DNA of 64,000 bases from Pisaster brevispinus (Eukaryota > Echinodermata > Asteroidea > Forcipulatida > Asteriidae), in assembly GCA_023634235.1 (NCBI GenBank), contig JAMKCF010000007.1:20590592-20654591 (forward strand), given 5' to 3'. The notes under the pieces were generated by a model that was not told the DNA's origin, did not search any database, and saw only the letters and a program-made list of their open reading frames with translations. The translations under genes were made by a program, and so were the position numbers. Positions 1-12,180 of this stretch are shown piece by piece. How positions within the stretch are numbered: the stretch's first letter is position 1; each line of letters starts with the position of its first letter.

Positions 1-1764
1 TCCCCCAACAATCTACCAACTACAACAAAATTAATTAGCGCAATTTTAATTCAAAGGATGCCTTGTGCAGGAACAAAGCCAAGCGTACAACTCCAGGCAT
101 AACCGTGAGCCATTTATTACTGCACATTGAAATAGGGACTGCCTACAGCGTTATTTAAAAAGTCTTTCGGCTCAACGGACATCTATTATTGAATGCACAA
201 CTCAAGTGAGAACTAAATTAGATCTTCTGAGCTTTCTGCACCTGGGTCCTACCAGTAGACTCAACTCTGATCAGTTTGCACACAAAAACATTGATCTGAA
301 TTTCTTTTGTAACTGTTTGTCCAACCCACTTGGGGGACACTTTGTTACAAAAAAACATGTTGTTGACTTAAGCTCGGGCATACGCTGGCAGGGATAGATC
401 GTTGATTTTGACAGGGAAAAATGAAATCGTTATTGTTTATGGATGTTTGTTTAAGCGTTCAGCTCTGAAACACTTGGGGAAAGCTGGTTTATGTGGGAAA
501 TCCACACTTGTAGCAACACAACTACATCAGCTACTGCAATGTATTGTGTAGGTTGATTCAAATTAAATTCTCAAGGCGTATTTTTGTAATTTCTGGCTCA
601 TCCTTGAAGAGGGTTTACTATTCAAACATTTATTCAATCAATATTTGCAATTATATTCTCAATCAAAGGAGTAAACTGGAAAATTAATTAAACATTCTAT
701 TGTTGTAACATTTGTCAGCGTATGTGTTATTGAATTCTTAAATGAAAAGACTTGTACAATGCTCAAAGGGTAAAGTTTACCAACAGAATCAGTGCTACAA
801 AGTTGTTAGTGTTACTCTTAATAGAAGACCACTTGTGCAGTTGTTGCCATAACCTTGTTTTTTCCACAACATTGTAAAGAAAAACTTTGGGGAAAAACAA
901 GCAAAGAAATAACAACTGGAATAACAATAGGGATATTCAAGCACTTTGCAGAGCCTAAATCAGTTTACCAAAATCCTTCTCCTGATTTTGTCAGAGTTGA
1001 CACAGCCAAATCAACCATTCCTGTACATGTAGACTGTAGTGCCATGGAAACAATCTTACCACAGCCTGAATTTATAGATTTATTTTATATTGTTTTGTTT
1101 TGATTATATCAAACCAAAATGCTTGGAGGGGCAGGGTAGGGTAGGGCAGTGTTGGGTGGGGTGGTTTATGAATAAATTAACTGAAGGAGGTCAAGTTGGT
1201 TTAGCGGTTTTACTACTCAAATGTAAGTTAAAGGGACACATTGGCTTTGTTGGGCTATTTATTTAGGCTACAAAATAGACCCAAACATGACACCAAAAGT
1301 CTAGATTAGAAAGGTTCCCAAAAGAAACCATCACATTTTCCAAAAAATTAAGGTCACATGATTTATCTGATCCGGATTTGGGGTTTGGATACATCACATA
1401 ATCATTGGAGTTGGTTTTACTTCCAGCCATATAAAAGTTCATTACTGCACCACATTCAACTCTGTTTTTTTTACAACTATTCATGAGTATTTAACAAAAG
1501 AGGCTATATATTCAGATTACAGATAAAAGTTATAAATGATGATGATTATCGAACGTAAGAGTTTAATTAAAAGAGTCCGTGCAATGGAAGCGTGTTCCAC
1601 GGTGCACAGCGTGGGGGCCAGCAAGATGTAAACCCCAAGGCAATATCCAATGTATCCAGCGCCCTGGCTTGTTGGGCTAATGAGGCATAAACCCCAAGGC
1701 AAGAAATAACTGTAGCTGGGGGCTTATGAACATGTGGGAGGGGTAGGGAGCCAGACTGCTGTGT

Positions 1765-1925
1765 ACCATGCCCGATATAGGAGGCAGAAGGTACACCCCC
1801 CCCAAAAAAAAAATATATATATAAATAAAAAATAATCCCATACTTGAATACACTATTTTCCTCTTGTACACAAGTACCCCCCCTATCCAAGCACACAATG
1901 AGGAAACAATAGAGGGAGGTACCAC
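1765..1925. repeat. Dispersed repeat, copy 1 (C-run rich)
   Basis: TACCATGCCCGAT, GGTAC(A)CCCC, ATTTTCCTCTTGTACA followed by a C run, and CCAAGCACACAATGA occur in the same order as at 43305-43470. Both copies are low in complexity; boundaries are unclear. Confidence 0.55.
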
Positions 1926-4599
1926 TATCCCATATCAAGCACCAAATTCACCTAGCTGTAGTCAAATCCACTGTTTAATTCAGAACCCCAACATTTCAAT
2001 GCTTTGTGTACATACTTTAAATAATTAAATACAATTTATGTTGTCAATACATATGAAGACCCCTTTTGTGATAGTAACGGTGCAAATGTGTACATTTTCT
2101 TTGGGATGTTTTTTTGGAACAATCTTTGGATGTTGAGAGAATGTATGTTTACACACGCCTTTGTGCTGGATGGATATGCAGACTGGATCATCATGCCTTG
2201 CCATAGTTATTACACTTACATAAACAGAGCACCAGTCAATTTGCAGGTGCAGCAGCTGTTTTTAAAAATTTTTTAGATGATTTTTGAAATAAAAACCATC
2301 TGAAAATTATTGTCTACATGTACATCACTAAATTGCGTAAACAATAAACTGGTATGCTCCTTTAAAATGCATTTACGGAAAGCTACAACATAGACAACAC
2401 CATTTTATACAGTGTAGAAAGAAGTCTCTACAATGTATTATGGTACACTGAATGCTAGCTAGCTTTGCAGAACAAAACTGCTGCTTACAACTTATTAAGC
2501 AACACAAATTTGTAAGGACTTCTGTCTCCTCTGATCCTAAGAAAATCATCTCGGCTAGCTACTCCATATAACTACAGCCTTACAGGCATAGCCCCAAGGG
2601 TGACATTAACGCTTCTGCCCTGTGTAAATGATGTAAATGATCCACGCTTCCATTAACCTGGCCCTGTGTATAACAGTCTAGCCAATTACGCTTTAGTCCA
2701 AGGGGCACTTTCTCCCGGCTTGATTTGCAAATAGACAGCTTCTCTTAAGTAAATGGACGATTAAAAAAAGTCTTCCACAACAGAAAGGAAAGGAACAAAT
2801 TCTGGCACGTATGGTGGGTCTTTTCTTCTGCAAACAACCTATGTTTGAGTTTATAGCCACAGGCCATTTTAGTTCCAGAAGAAGGTTCCTGCAATTCGAT
2901 CTGGCGAGTAATTTGTATGTTTTACATTTAGAGTAGTAATTTCTTTTTTTATATTCAGAGAAATGCAAGTTGTCCCCAGGGATGGGTCTCAGTGACTGTG
3001 TGACAGAAACTGTACTTAACAAACTTGAGAAGTTTGTCACAATCCAATACAGTTTATGCCGATTTGTTTTTAGGTGTTCGTGCAACATGTGCACGAACAC
3101 CTCTTGTTATTTGTTGTTTTGTTTTTTTCACTGGGTATTATTTTCTCTTTATCTCTCTTTGCATTCAGCACTTAATTGTAAAATCTTGTGTTTCCTTCAA
3201 ACATGATAATACATCAAATTTGCCAAGTATTACCTGTCATAATTGGGAAATTGGATACTGGTACAGGTATTGTATCTGCAGATATGTATCTGTAGATAAA
3301 ACAGGGTGTTCTGAAGAGAGTAACTCTTGTGTATGATAGGTTACAGTTGGGGGAGTACAAGTGTTACAGCTCATTTGTTGTCAAGCTGGAATACAAAAAC
3401 CAATCACCCAGCAAAACACTTCAACTTAATTTCTTAATATGTTCTTTTCTTTTTTTCTTTTTTCTTTTTTCAGAAATAAGTTATTGACCTGTCTTTTATG
3501 CAGTGTGGCATTTATAAACTCTTTTAAATGTCATTTTTTTACATCGGCTTTGCTAACATTTTGGATTTTCTATAACTATATTGTGTTTGAAATAATCATT
3601 TTGTAATTTCTGAGGAATTTTTGGGGATACAGTTGATTAAAAACCTATGTGATCTTTGCCTACAATATTTATCTTCACCTCTCTTACACACTTGTGGCTA
3701 AAAATATTTAAGCCAAGATTGGCGCATTTATGGGCCTGAATAGACCAATTCATTCAGCCCATTCCACCATAACAACTGTCCAACAAAAGGGTGCTTACAC
3801 ATTTGTAGGCATATCTGACCCCACCATCATCTAGCAACCACCACCACAAAGCATGCAGCCTCACACCCCTCCCCCACACACACGCACTTGTGTAACTGTA
3901 ATGGATGGACCCTCCTCTGTTGTTCAACTCTTTGTCTTGACAAATGTGGACCCTATTGTTTTCCTTTGTGATAACAAACATGGTCCTGTTGACTCCTGTT
4001 GTCTGTTTTCTTATATGTCCTCGGTTTGAGTCATTACAAGTACAGTACACACACCCCTCCATGTCTTTTGACTAATAGGTTAATCAAGGACTTCTCTTTG
4101 TTCTTCCTTTTTTTTAAACCTTTTTTAGTGATGTCCCCATTAGTTTGTACATAGATGCCAAGTGACGACATTCTCGCTCTGTCAAAACACCGGATCCCTT
4201 TTGTTTAATTTAATCCCTTTATTATAATTAAAGAAAATTGTGCTATTTAATGTAAAAGCAGTCTCATGCTGCTTGGTTTAAGCTTTTCTTCACTTTCGTG
4301 TCTTGGAAATTTGCTAAATTTTGTTCTTGCCACACTGTGTAGCATGAGTTTTGAACTTGCTTACTCTTTTTATTTGGCTTGTAACTTGTTTACTGTTAAT
4401 TTGCTGTTTTGTTGGTTTTCGTGTTTTTACGCATTTAGAATTCTTTTTAATATTGTAAAGTGCTCAGTGACTGGTTTGATGTTGGGCCCTGTATAAATTC
4501 TGCTTTTTATTATTTAAATTATTAAAGTCCTTGGTTTCACTAGGGTATACACGCTTACACACACAAAATCCACAGAGCAATTTGAATGATGACAGCTTA

Positions 4600-4755
4600 T
4601 ACGCCTCTCTTAATATTTATGCATGAGGTACGTCACAATGCTAACCCAAAACGAGGCCATGGGCGCAGCCACTGCAAGTGGTGGCGGACGTGCGCCCATA
4701 GCCTCATTTTGGGTAAGAATTATGACGTCATGCATAAATATTAAGAGAGGCGTAT
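4600..4755. repeat. Foldback (palindromic) MITE
   Basis: Arm 4600-4668 (TACGCCTCTCTTAATATTTA...) and arm 4691-4755 are inverted copies with few mismatches, joined by a short GC-rich loop (about 4669-4690). TA may be the target duplication. No coding capacity. Confidence 0.8.
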
Positions 4756-5137
4756 ACATTTTGTAATGGGACTTCTGTGTGTGCAGTCACAGGGTTGTGA
4801 TTGGCCAATGCATAAGGGGAGGAGCTTAACAGATGGGTCTACAACAATGCCCTTGCTGAGGTCAATGGTCAAAGGAAGCCCATCAGAAAAGAAAAGAATC
4901 TTGTAATGTAATGCAGTGTTCTTGGACTTTTGACTCCTTTGGGAGTCAAAGCAAATTTATATTTTTTTTAACGTCTGTCAAAGATAAACTTCACTCATGT
5001 GTTGAGGGTGTTGAATAGAAACATAAATCATGACCTTTTAGACAACAAACAGTGGATGATCTAGTTTTTAGTAAAAACCACATTTTCACTTGCCAAACCC
5101 TTGGTCAAATATCAAACAAAAGCTTTAGTTATTAATT

Positions 5138-5780
5138 AATAAATATCTCAGAGAGTTTAATGCGCTCTGATTGGTCTATGACAGGTCACGTGGGGTCCTA
5201 GTGACATGGCATCTAAACAAGCATTGTTGTGTAAAAGCTTTGATGCATCGTCCTTGTTGTGTGCGAACTATGAAATCAACTGTTTTATTTGTGCTGATTG
5301 TTTTTGTCTTTTTTTGGTTAGGAGAGATTGTGTCGCATGCACGCACATACCACATGTACGTGTGAATGCGCAGACAATGTATCAATTTAAGGTACATGTA
5401 CCTGGTATGCACATGAGCATAATGCAAAGCATAAAGCCAAACACCATCCAAAGTATTCTATCTATGGTGCTGTTAATTTTCAAATCTCATAGTCTGGTTC
5501 TTGAAAATACATTTATTAAAATAATGTGTCCCAAGAGATTAGGTCCCAAGTAAAATTTAACAACCTAAAGAATGGCCCTTGAATATGAATAGAACAATCT
5601 ATAAACTACAGCCGAAAAAAAAAATCCTGATGATTGTTACCGTTTTTTCATTAAAGGTGATGGCAACAAGCGTGTGATGAGCCGGATCTTCATTACATGG
5701 TAATGACATTGGCTTGTGGCTGGCCATACCACGCAGTGAAGACTGGCTCCTCACACTGGTAATGCCTTATTAAAGTCAAT
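5138..5780 (+). repeat. Dispersed repeat with terminal hairpin, copy A
   Basis: Shares a colinear series of blocks with 18059-18790: AATAAATA..CTC.GAGAGTTTA, TTGGTC...GGTCACGTGGG, CATTGTTGTGTAAAAG, GCGCAGACAATGTATCAATTT, ATGCAAAGCATAAAGCC, GTGCTGTTA and ACCGTTTTTTC. The 3' end is a shortened inverted repeat (about 5685-5760) matching the hairpin of copy B. The short open frames inside are broken relative to copy B, so no conserved protein is supported. Confidence 0.75.
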
Positions 5781-8061
5781 GTGATCTTATTGCTGGTGCC
5801 ATTATTTATAGAAAAAAAACCAACAACAACAACACCGACAAACTTGAAATTTTATAATTGCAGTATTTTGTCACATTGCTCAAAATCTTCACATTAGTGA
5901 AAATTTTTGGCATCGATTGTTGTAGTTCTCCAGGCAGGTTTTTACCAAGAATTTGGAAACAGGGCATCCAAAAGTAGTAAAAAAATAAGGTGTTTAAATC
6001 ACTGACAACACAATGCTTTCACAATCACATGAAATGAAACATTTGCAAGCACAGTGTCCACCATCTTGCTAAAAAAAATTCTTCATGCTGGGAAATTGAG
6101 TTGGGACAAGATTACTTGTCTTTACTAATAATTCAGTAGGCTATAGGGCCTATGTAAAGAATTCATTTCGCAGAATAGTCTTCAGTCCTGCACTACATGT
6201 AAATATCCTTACTTTACCTATAATCATGCCTTTGCGTGTGTCATAAACAATTTTTAAATTCTTGAAGAATGTGAATAATTCCTACACTTACAAACAAAAA
6301 CTTAAGGAAAATACCTGTTTCCTTTTAACATTAAAGGTTATACAGAGTATGTACTACTGTACCCTGTCTTTCAGAGGAAATGAATAGTTTTTTCTCATTG
6401 GTAGGATACAGTGTATGTTAACACCTGTTGACGAATTTAATACTTAATTGACAATACATGTACATATAAAAAACAAACAATCTAATTTTAACTAAAAAGC
6501 ATGGTGTAGTGCACACTATTCATTTATGAATAGTTTTTAATTAAAAATTTTTTGAAACATGGTTCAGGATAATTTGTGAAGTAGTTGTTGGCAAACTATG
6601 TTTGTTTGTTAATCAAACATTCTTATTATTTGTGAATATTTGTTTTGACAAACAACTTCTAATTTCAGTATATTTCTTCTTTTTTTTCTTCTTTTTTATT
6701 TAGGTTGGATTTGAGGGATAAACACTGTTAAAAGTGTTATGTACTTCTTTAACTTGTTTGTCTTTTGTCTAGATACAATAAAACCTACCAAAAAAAGCAG
6801 TTCAAATGATAATGAATGGGGGTATTATTTTGAGTGTTCTACTTATCCAGGTGTTGCATTTTATAAAAACTGTTTTGCCTTTTACCAAAAATTTATCTAC
6901 TAGTTGAATTTAAATGATGTATGGTACAGTGCCCTGCTCAGTCATAAGTGAATTATCAATTTGAATTCCTGACTCAACCCAGTTTTGCTGTGCTTGGGGC
7001 AAGCTTTGGTATAAAACTTTTCGAAAGAGGCGGAAACACCCTTGCATATTTTCCGATCAAAGTGAACCGCACATGTAGCTATGCAGAAGCTTTTCCTATA
7101 CCATGTGGTATAGCACTAACAGTAATTTTGGTCCTAGGAATTCATTGTGTGCATAGTAGTGCACAGGCAAGTCATTCTACAAGCCATTATTCAAATTCAA
7201 TTCAAATTCAAAACAAAACATGCTTATTGTACTGAACCCAGGCTTACAAGTATCCATTCATTTGAGCCAAATATTTGCTGAGCTCCTTGTACACATTTTT
7301 AGAACGATTATTTTATTAATAATGCATAGTATCTTTTTGTTCTCAAAGTTTGTTTATCCATTGGTTCCCACACATTTCACTGGGTAGATTAGCCTGTAGT
7401 GTAGGCTGTACTACTGTTCTGTAATCAGTCATTTCTTTTCCCCAATACAAAGTTAACAAAATATCAATTGACATTGTAGTAAATTTGTATACACGTACAA
7501 AAAAATACTGCGCTCACTTTAACAACATCTGAAAATAAAAATAGCAAGCAAACACATGCTAATTTATATCATATGGCGTAATTGTAGCTGTACTTGAAAA
7601 CATTGGGAGTGAGTTGGGAGTGAACACTTCTATCTAAATTTCTTTTGCATCACTTCCGATGGTATGGATGGGTCACTCAAAGGGCTTGGGCCAGTATTTC
7701 TTCTTTCTGTATTTTTTCATACAAAAGGGCTTTACGGTTGCACAGGGTCAACAATCCTTAAAGAAGGGTTTTGGGAAATTATTGCAAAACTGAACTGAAC
7801 AAAAACGGGAAAAGGTTGGCTCAACCATGGTTCAATATTCTTTAAAAAGTTAAGCAAGATCCACACACACAAACATCATCCATCCTGACTGTGATATTTG
7901 TGTATTTTATTCAACAAACTAAAGACAAATGGTTTCCCACGACAGGGTAAAATCACGTGGGAAGTAGACACTTGCTTGTGTGTGGTGTGTGGTGTGTGTA
8001 TATGAGTAGCTAAAGAACGGTCGACGAACTGTCGAACAGTTCACAATAATGTTTTGCTTAC

Positions 8062-8126
8062 CGTATTTCTTTGATTCTCTCCATCTTGTACAATAACTCG
8101 GCCGTTTCACGTTCACCACCCTCCAT
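8062..8126 (-). CDS. Possible first coding exon of an unidentified minus-strand gene
   Basis: Reading left from 8126: ATG with A at -3 and G at +4, then MEGGERETAELLYKMERI and KEIR, ending at a strong donor (G|GTAAGC at 8061). A consensus acceptor (TTTTTCACAAACTAG) precedes the ATG by three bases. Upstream on the same strand is another exon-like block (about 8173-8265: TTTGCAG acceptor, GTTAGT donor). Its open frame does not join the ATG frame in phase at that donor, so it may be 5' UTR. I do not recognise the protein and found no convincing further exons to the left. It could be chance. Confidence 0.3.
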
Positions 8127-8429
8127 CGTCTAGTTTGTGAAAAACTAAAAACGATCACCGATATTCAAACTAACCTAACTGGAATGTCTGTGATGAGTTT
8201 CCACAGGGCCAGGCAAGACAAACGTCCTCCGTTCACCACAACTGCTGCGAAACTGATCTCATTCCTCTGCAAAGAGAGGAGATTTTTGACTAAAAAGCTG
8301 TTTATTGTTGCCAACGTGTAGTCTGTTTACAGTCAACCTTACTTTGTAGAGTGAGTAGTCTAGGCACCAATCTTTCTCTTTTCGTCTACTCCCCACTGTG
8401 GTGTAGCGCCCTCTTGTGATTAATTTTAC

Positions 8430-11400
8430 TTATTAATTTTGTCTTGTCGTGTTACCGCACAAACCGCCGCTGGACTCTCCTACATTATTTTTAAGGGGGT
8501 GGCTAAACAATATTTGTGTTGGGGCTGATTTAACTTGTGGCAGGATAGGAGGAGTTCCAGATCTGTATTTTTCTTGGATACAAGGAGTAACAGTAGCAGT
8601 CTTTGTTTGATGACATTGTATTATAAATTAGAGTCTGATTTTGCTGAGTTGTTGGTCTATTCCCTCCCTTTACCGAAATTTACTAATGTTGGAGTTTTAT
8701 GGATAGGTTTCTTTGTAAGCTGTAAATCTAGCTATGATGCGGCATCTTTGTAGTGTATCACATACGTCGGGGTATAGTGGGAGGCTGCCACAAGCTGAAG
8801 GGGGTCAATAAACACACCAAATAGTTTTCTGCCCCTAAAAACCGACCCCCTTCTTAGCCTCAGAGGAGGGTTGTGAGTTCAATCATACTGCATGTACATG
8901 CAACTCTGTATTGGAGTGCAGAAACGGATTAGCACAATTAGTGTGGAGCCGTGCGTTTGCCCGTGAAACTTATATGGGCCATTCCTTTCACAAATTAGTT
9001 TAAAAGGGGGCAGGTTTTGAAAAAAACACTAGAAAAATTATTTCATTAGGAGAGAAACTTATAAAATAAGTTTATTATTCATTACAAACAATGTTTGTTC
9101 AAAATACCACAACAACATTAATATTAATATAACAATTATAACTAAAACTAACACAAAACAAGTTTTGTCAGAACAATAAAAATAGCTAATACTTAATTGT
9201 AAATCTTTCCAAATTCCAATTTTACACATGGAAATATTTGAAATCAAGAAAAAATAAATATTTAGACTGAAACAAGCAGCTGCAAAAATGAATTAAGTTT
9301 AACATAATTAGAACTATAGGCTATTTAAAACAATAACTCATTCTCGTATCAATGTTTTGAAGAAAAAACAGTTAGATGTGGACCACTTACTGACCCGAGT
9401 ATTTTCACGAAAAAGGTAAAATATATTTGTTAATTCACAGAGTAGTATTAATTAGTTACTTACGAATAACATATGTAATTCCCAGTGGCATACTTACAAT
9501 TAAATGCAGAAAATCGGGTAAAGAAAAAGGACTGTCGAAGACGGCCGAAAAGTGCAAATCGCGCGTGAGGCAATGGGAAATGACTTGTTTGACACATGGT
9601 CGCTCTTATTGGCCACTTTTCTTAAGAAATACGGTGATTTAGTTCATTCAATCAGAGTATACTTAACATCCATGTAAAAAATAAGATGTAAGCTGTTTGT
9701 TGGTTCTTTACCTGGTTTAAATATATACTCCAGTAAGGAAACATACGACTCGCTACGGGTCTAAAATGCGCTTCCCCACAGGAAAAAAAGCCAAACTAAC
9801 CATTTTGAAACCAAAAAAATATGGTGTTGGTTTATTTATAATTTGTAAATTCATCGACGAGCTGAACAATGAATAAAACTTAATGAAACCGTTTTACCCA
9901 GTGAAATAGGCCGAGCAGTTTTGATTTAAAACTTTTGAAAAATGACAATTTTTAACTCCGTTTTACTCAAACAGTGCATTTGGACAGAAATCGCTTAATA
10001 TTTTAACATAACAAATTCAAACCAAGTTAGATTACTCGACAACCCGAGGTGCGGTGATGTTTTACTTCATGTAGAGTGGCATTTTCCTTATTACACTGAT
10101 GTTGATGGAAATTTGTCTGATGGGTCATCCTCGTGGTGTTTAGAGATGTAAAATTTCATCTGCCACAAAGACTCCCACACAGACCGGGAGTTAATATCTT
10201 GTTGGAGGGCATTGCTGTCACTTGGAGAGTCACTTATTGGCATACAAGTAGTTTCTACAAATGTACTATGTTTGAAGTAAATCTTTTTATGGTGTTTATA
10301 TTCCGTGATCCTTATGTAACAACCTATTAAAGTTTATCTTGCTCCCGCACTTGTCACATTAGTCGGTCACCGGTAGATAACCATACTCATGTTTTTAGAC
10401 CCCCAAGAACAACCAACCCATACTGCATTTAATAGGGACCTACACCGTGACAACCTTATATACTAGGAAATTAATAACAACGAAGAGAACTGTTTGGAGA
10501 GATTTTTCGACAAAGAAAATGTTTCAACTTCAATGAGGCCTATAGTAACCTTTTCAACTTTGTTAAGTGTCTTGTTTACACGTACCCCCACCAATGTCCG
10601 TGTCCCCCGGCTGACTCCACCCCGAGTCCCATTTGAAATCTGGAATTTGTACATTATTACCAGAATAACATGTTACGTTATAAGTTTTATGTAGTAATTT
10701 CAACGGTTTTTTTCTTCTTCTGTTTACACGCAGACACTTTGTTTGTTTTTACATCCAGGTCATTTATCTTATTAAAAATTACTTAGTAAACTGCATAACA
10801 AGAGCGCTGAAATGAGGCTTGTTTGGGGAAACTACTGGGCCAGAAGAGAGAAGTGGCCCATAGGAAAAAAGGGTGCACCCCTTCGTGCCCCATTTATACC
10901 CTATCCGCTGGTGTCAGTTATGTTCGCAAGGCTACGGATACAGTCAGTGTTCGCGTGACGCGAAACTGCGACTTCCGTGTTTTGCATGCACGTTGACAAT
11001 GGATACGGGAGCTCATACACGTACGTTAAAAACGGATACCGTTTTGCTGATTTTGGTTGTATTTTTGACCTAGATTAAAAACATTTACCCCTGTATTGCT
11101 TTTAAAGGTGTCATTCATGGCATAGGTAGAAATGTGTTCATCATTTGTAAGCAAAATATCGGGAAAATGCAGTTTAAACAGTCGTCTCTATTTTGCCGTG
11201 CTTGCTGGAAACTTTCTTTACACGCGTTTTACGTGGTGGTTCAAAAACGAACAATTCAACAAAAAAACTATTCAATCAAATTCTCCAATGCAACAAGAAC
11301 ATCAACAACAAACAATTTCTTGGGTTTGTTTTGCTTGCGCAACCTATGCCAATGTGTGTGTGAACTCTATATGCGAAAAAATCTGACGCGCATCCAACGT

Positions 11401-12120
11401 GAACGGATACGGTCATCGTAGGCCTATCTGTAGTATCCGTATCCGTACGGCTTGTGAAACCTGTCTAATAATGTCTCAATAAGGACGAAATAAAGAGCCT
11501 GGTTACTTTACTGCTTGCTTTCACTGGACCGTGAAGTGAACCACCGTAACCTAGGTTTTTCTAAACGTTTTAATACTAACAACAAATAAATCAACAATAT
11601 GCTCCGAAATAAGCTCAATGGGTGCAAAGGTCGAGGTATTTTATTGATCTGGATTTTTTATGTTTCATCGATTGTCATACTATAAACCTTTGCTATGTCA
11701 GTGTGACGGGTCATTCTTTGGGTTGATGTGTTGGAGTTTGCAGTGTCACTGAAATCCTCATGATGGTAAGTTCTCGGTCTTCCCTGAGAGACATTATACA
11801 TAATTCATGCGTTATTTGCGTTAACATTTGCGACATAACAAACATTTGCCTTTATGTGGCCCAAAAGGACATCAATCCGCGCACAATAATCTGCAAAATT
11901 GATTATCTGTTACAAAGCTGTTTTATACGATGTCGCAGATGCAAATAATATTTGTACACACAAATTGCGACTGTCATCACACATTGCACATTACTTGCCA
12001 TACAATTTGGGACATCGTGAATATATCCAATGTTTGGTGTCTCTTTGGGGCCATCATAAATGTTGCATACAACATTTAAAAAAAAATTTCCATTACTGTT
12101 AATGTTATTATTTTTGTACT
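8430..12120. other. Intergenic, nothing recognised
   Basis: AT-rich, with no coding block, RNA gene or clear repeat that I could support. The SLC22 promoter should lie in its right end. I see no TATA box that stands out from the AT-rich background. Confidence 0.6.
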
Positions 12121-12180
12121 ACTCCTACAGCCAACAATACTTCCTTCAGCCTGAAATACCGAGAAATATCTTGCACCAAA

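Larger units (their letters stand above)
1..8061. other. No recognised gene; repeats only
   Basis: Short open frames here lack homologous motifs or splice context. Contents: the C-run repeat (1765-1925), a perfect 12-bp stem hairpin (3072-3102, AGGTGTTCGTGC), the foldback MITE (4600-4755) and the dispersed repeat copy A (5138-5780). If the exon at 8.1 kb is real, part of this would be its introns. Confidence 0.6.

Noticed and set aside
2693..3100. 135-codon minus-strand open frame as a gene
   Set aside because: No family resemblance and it spans the hairpin at 3072-3102; composition looks non-coding.
5206..5553. 115-codon plus-strand open frame as a gene
   Set aside because: It lies in a dispersed repeat; the second copy at 18.2 kb has a different, broken frame.
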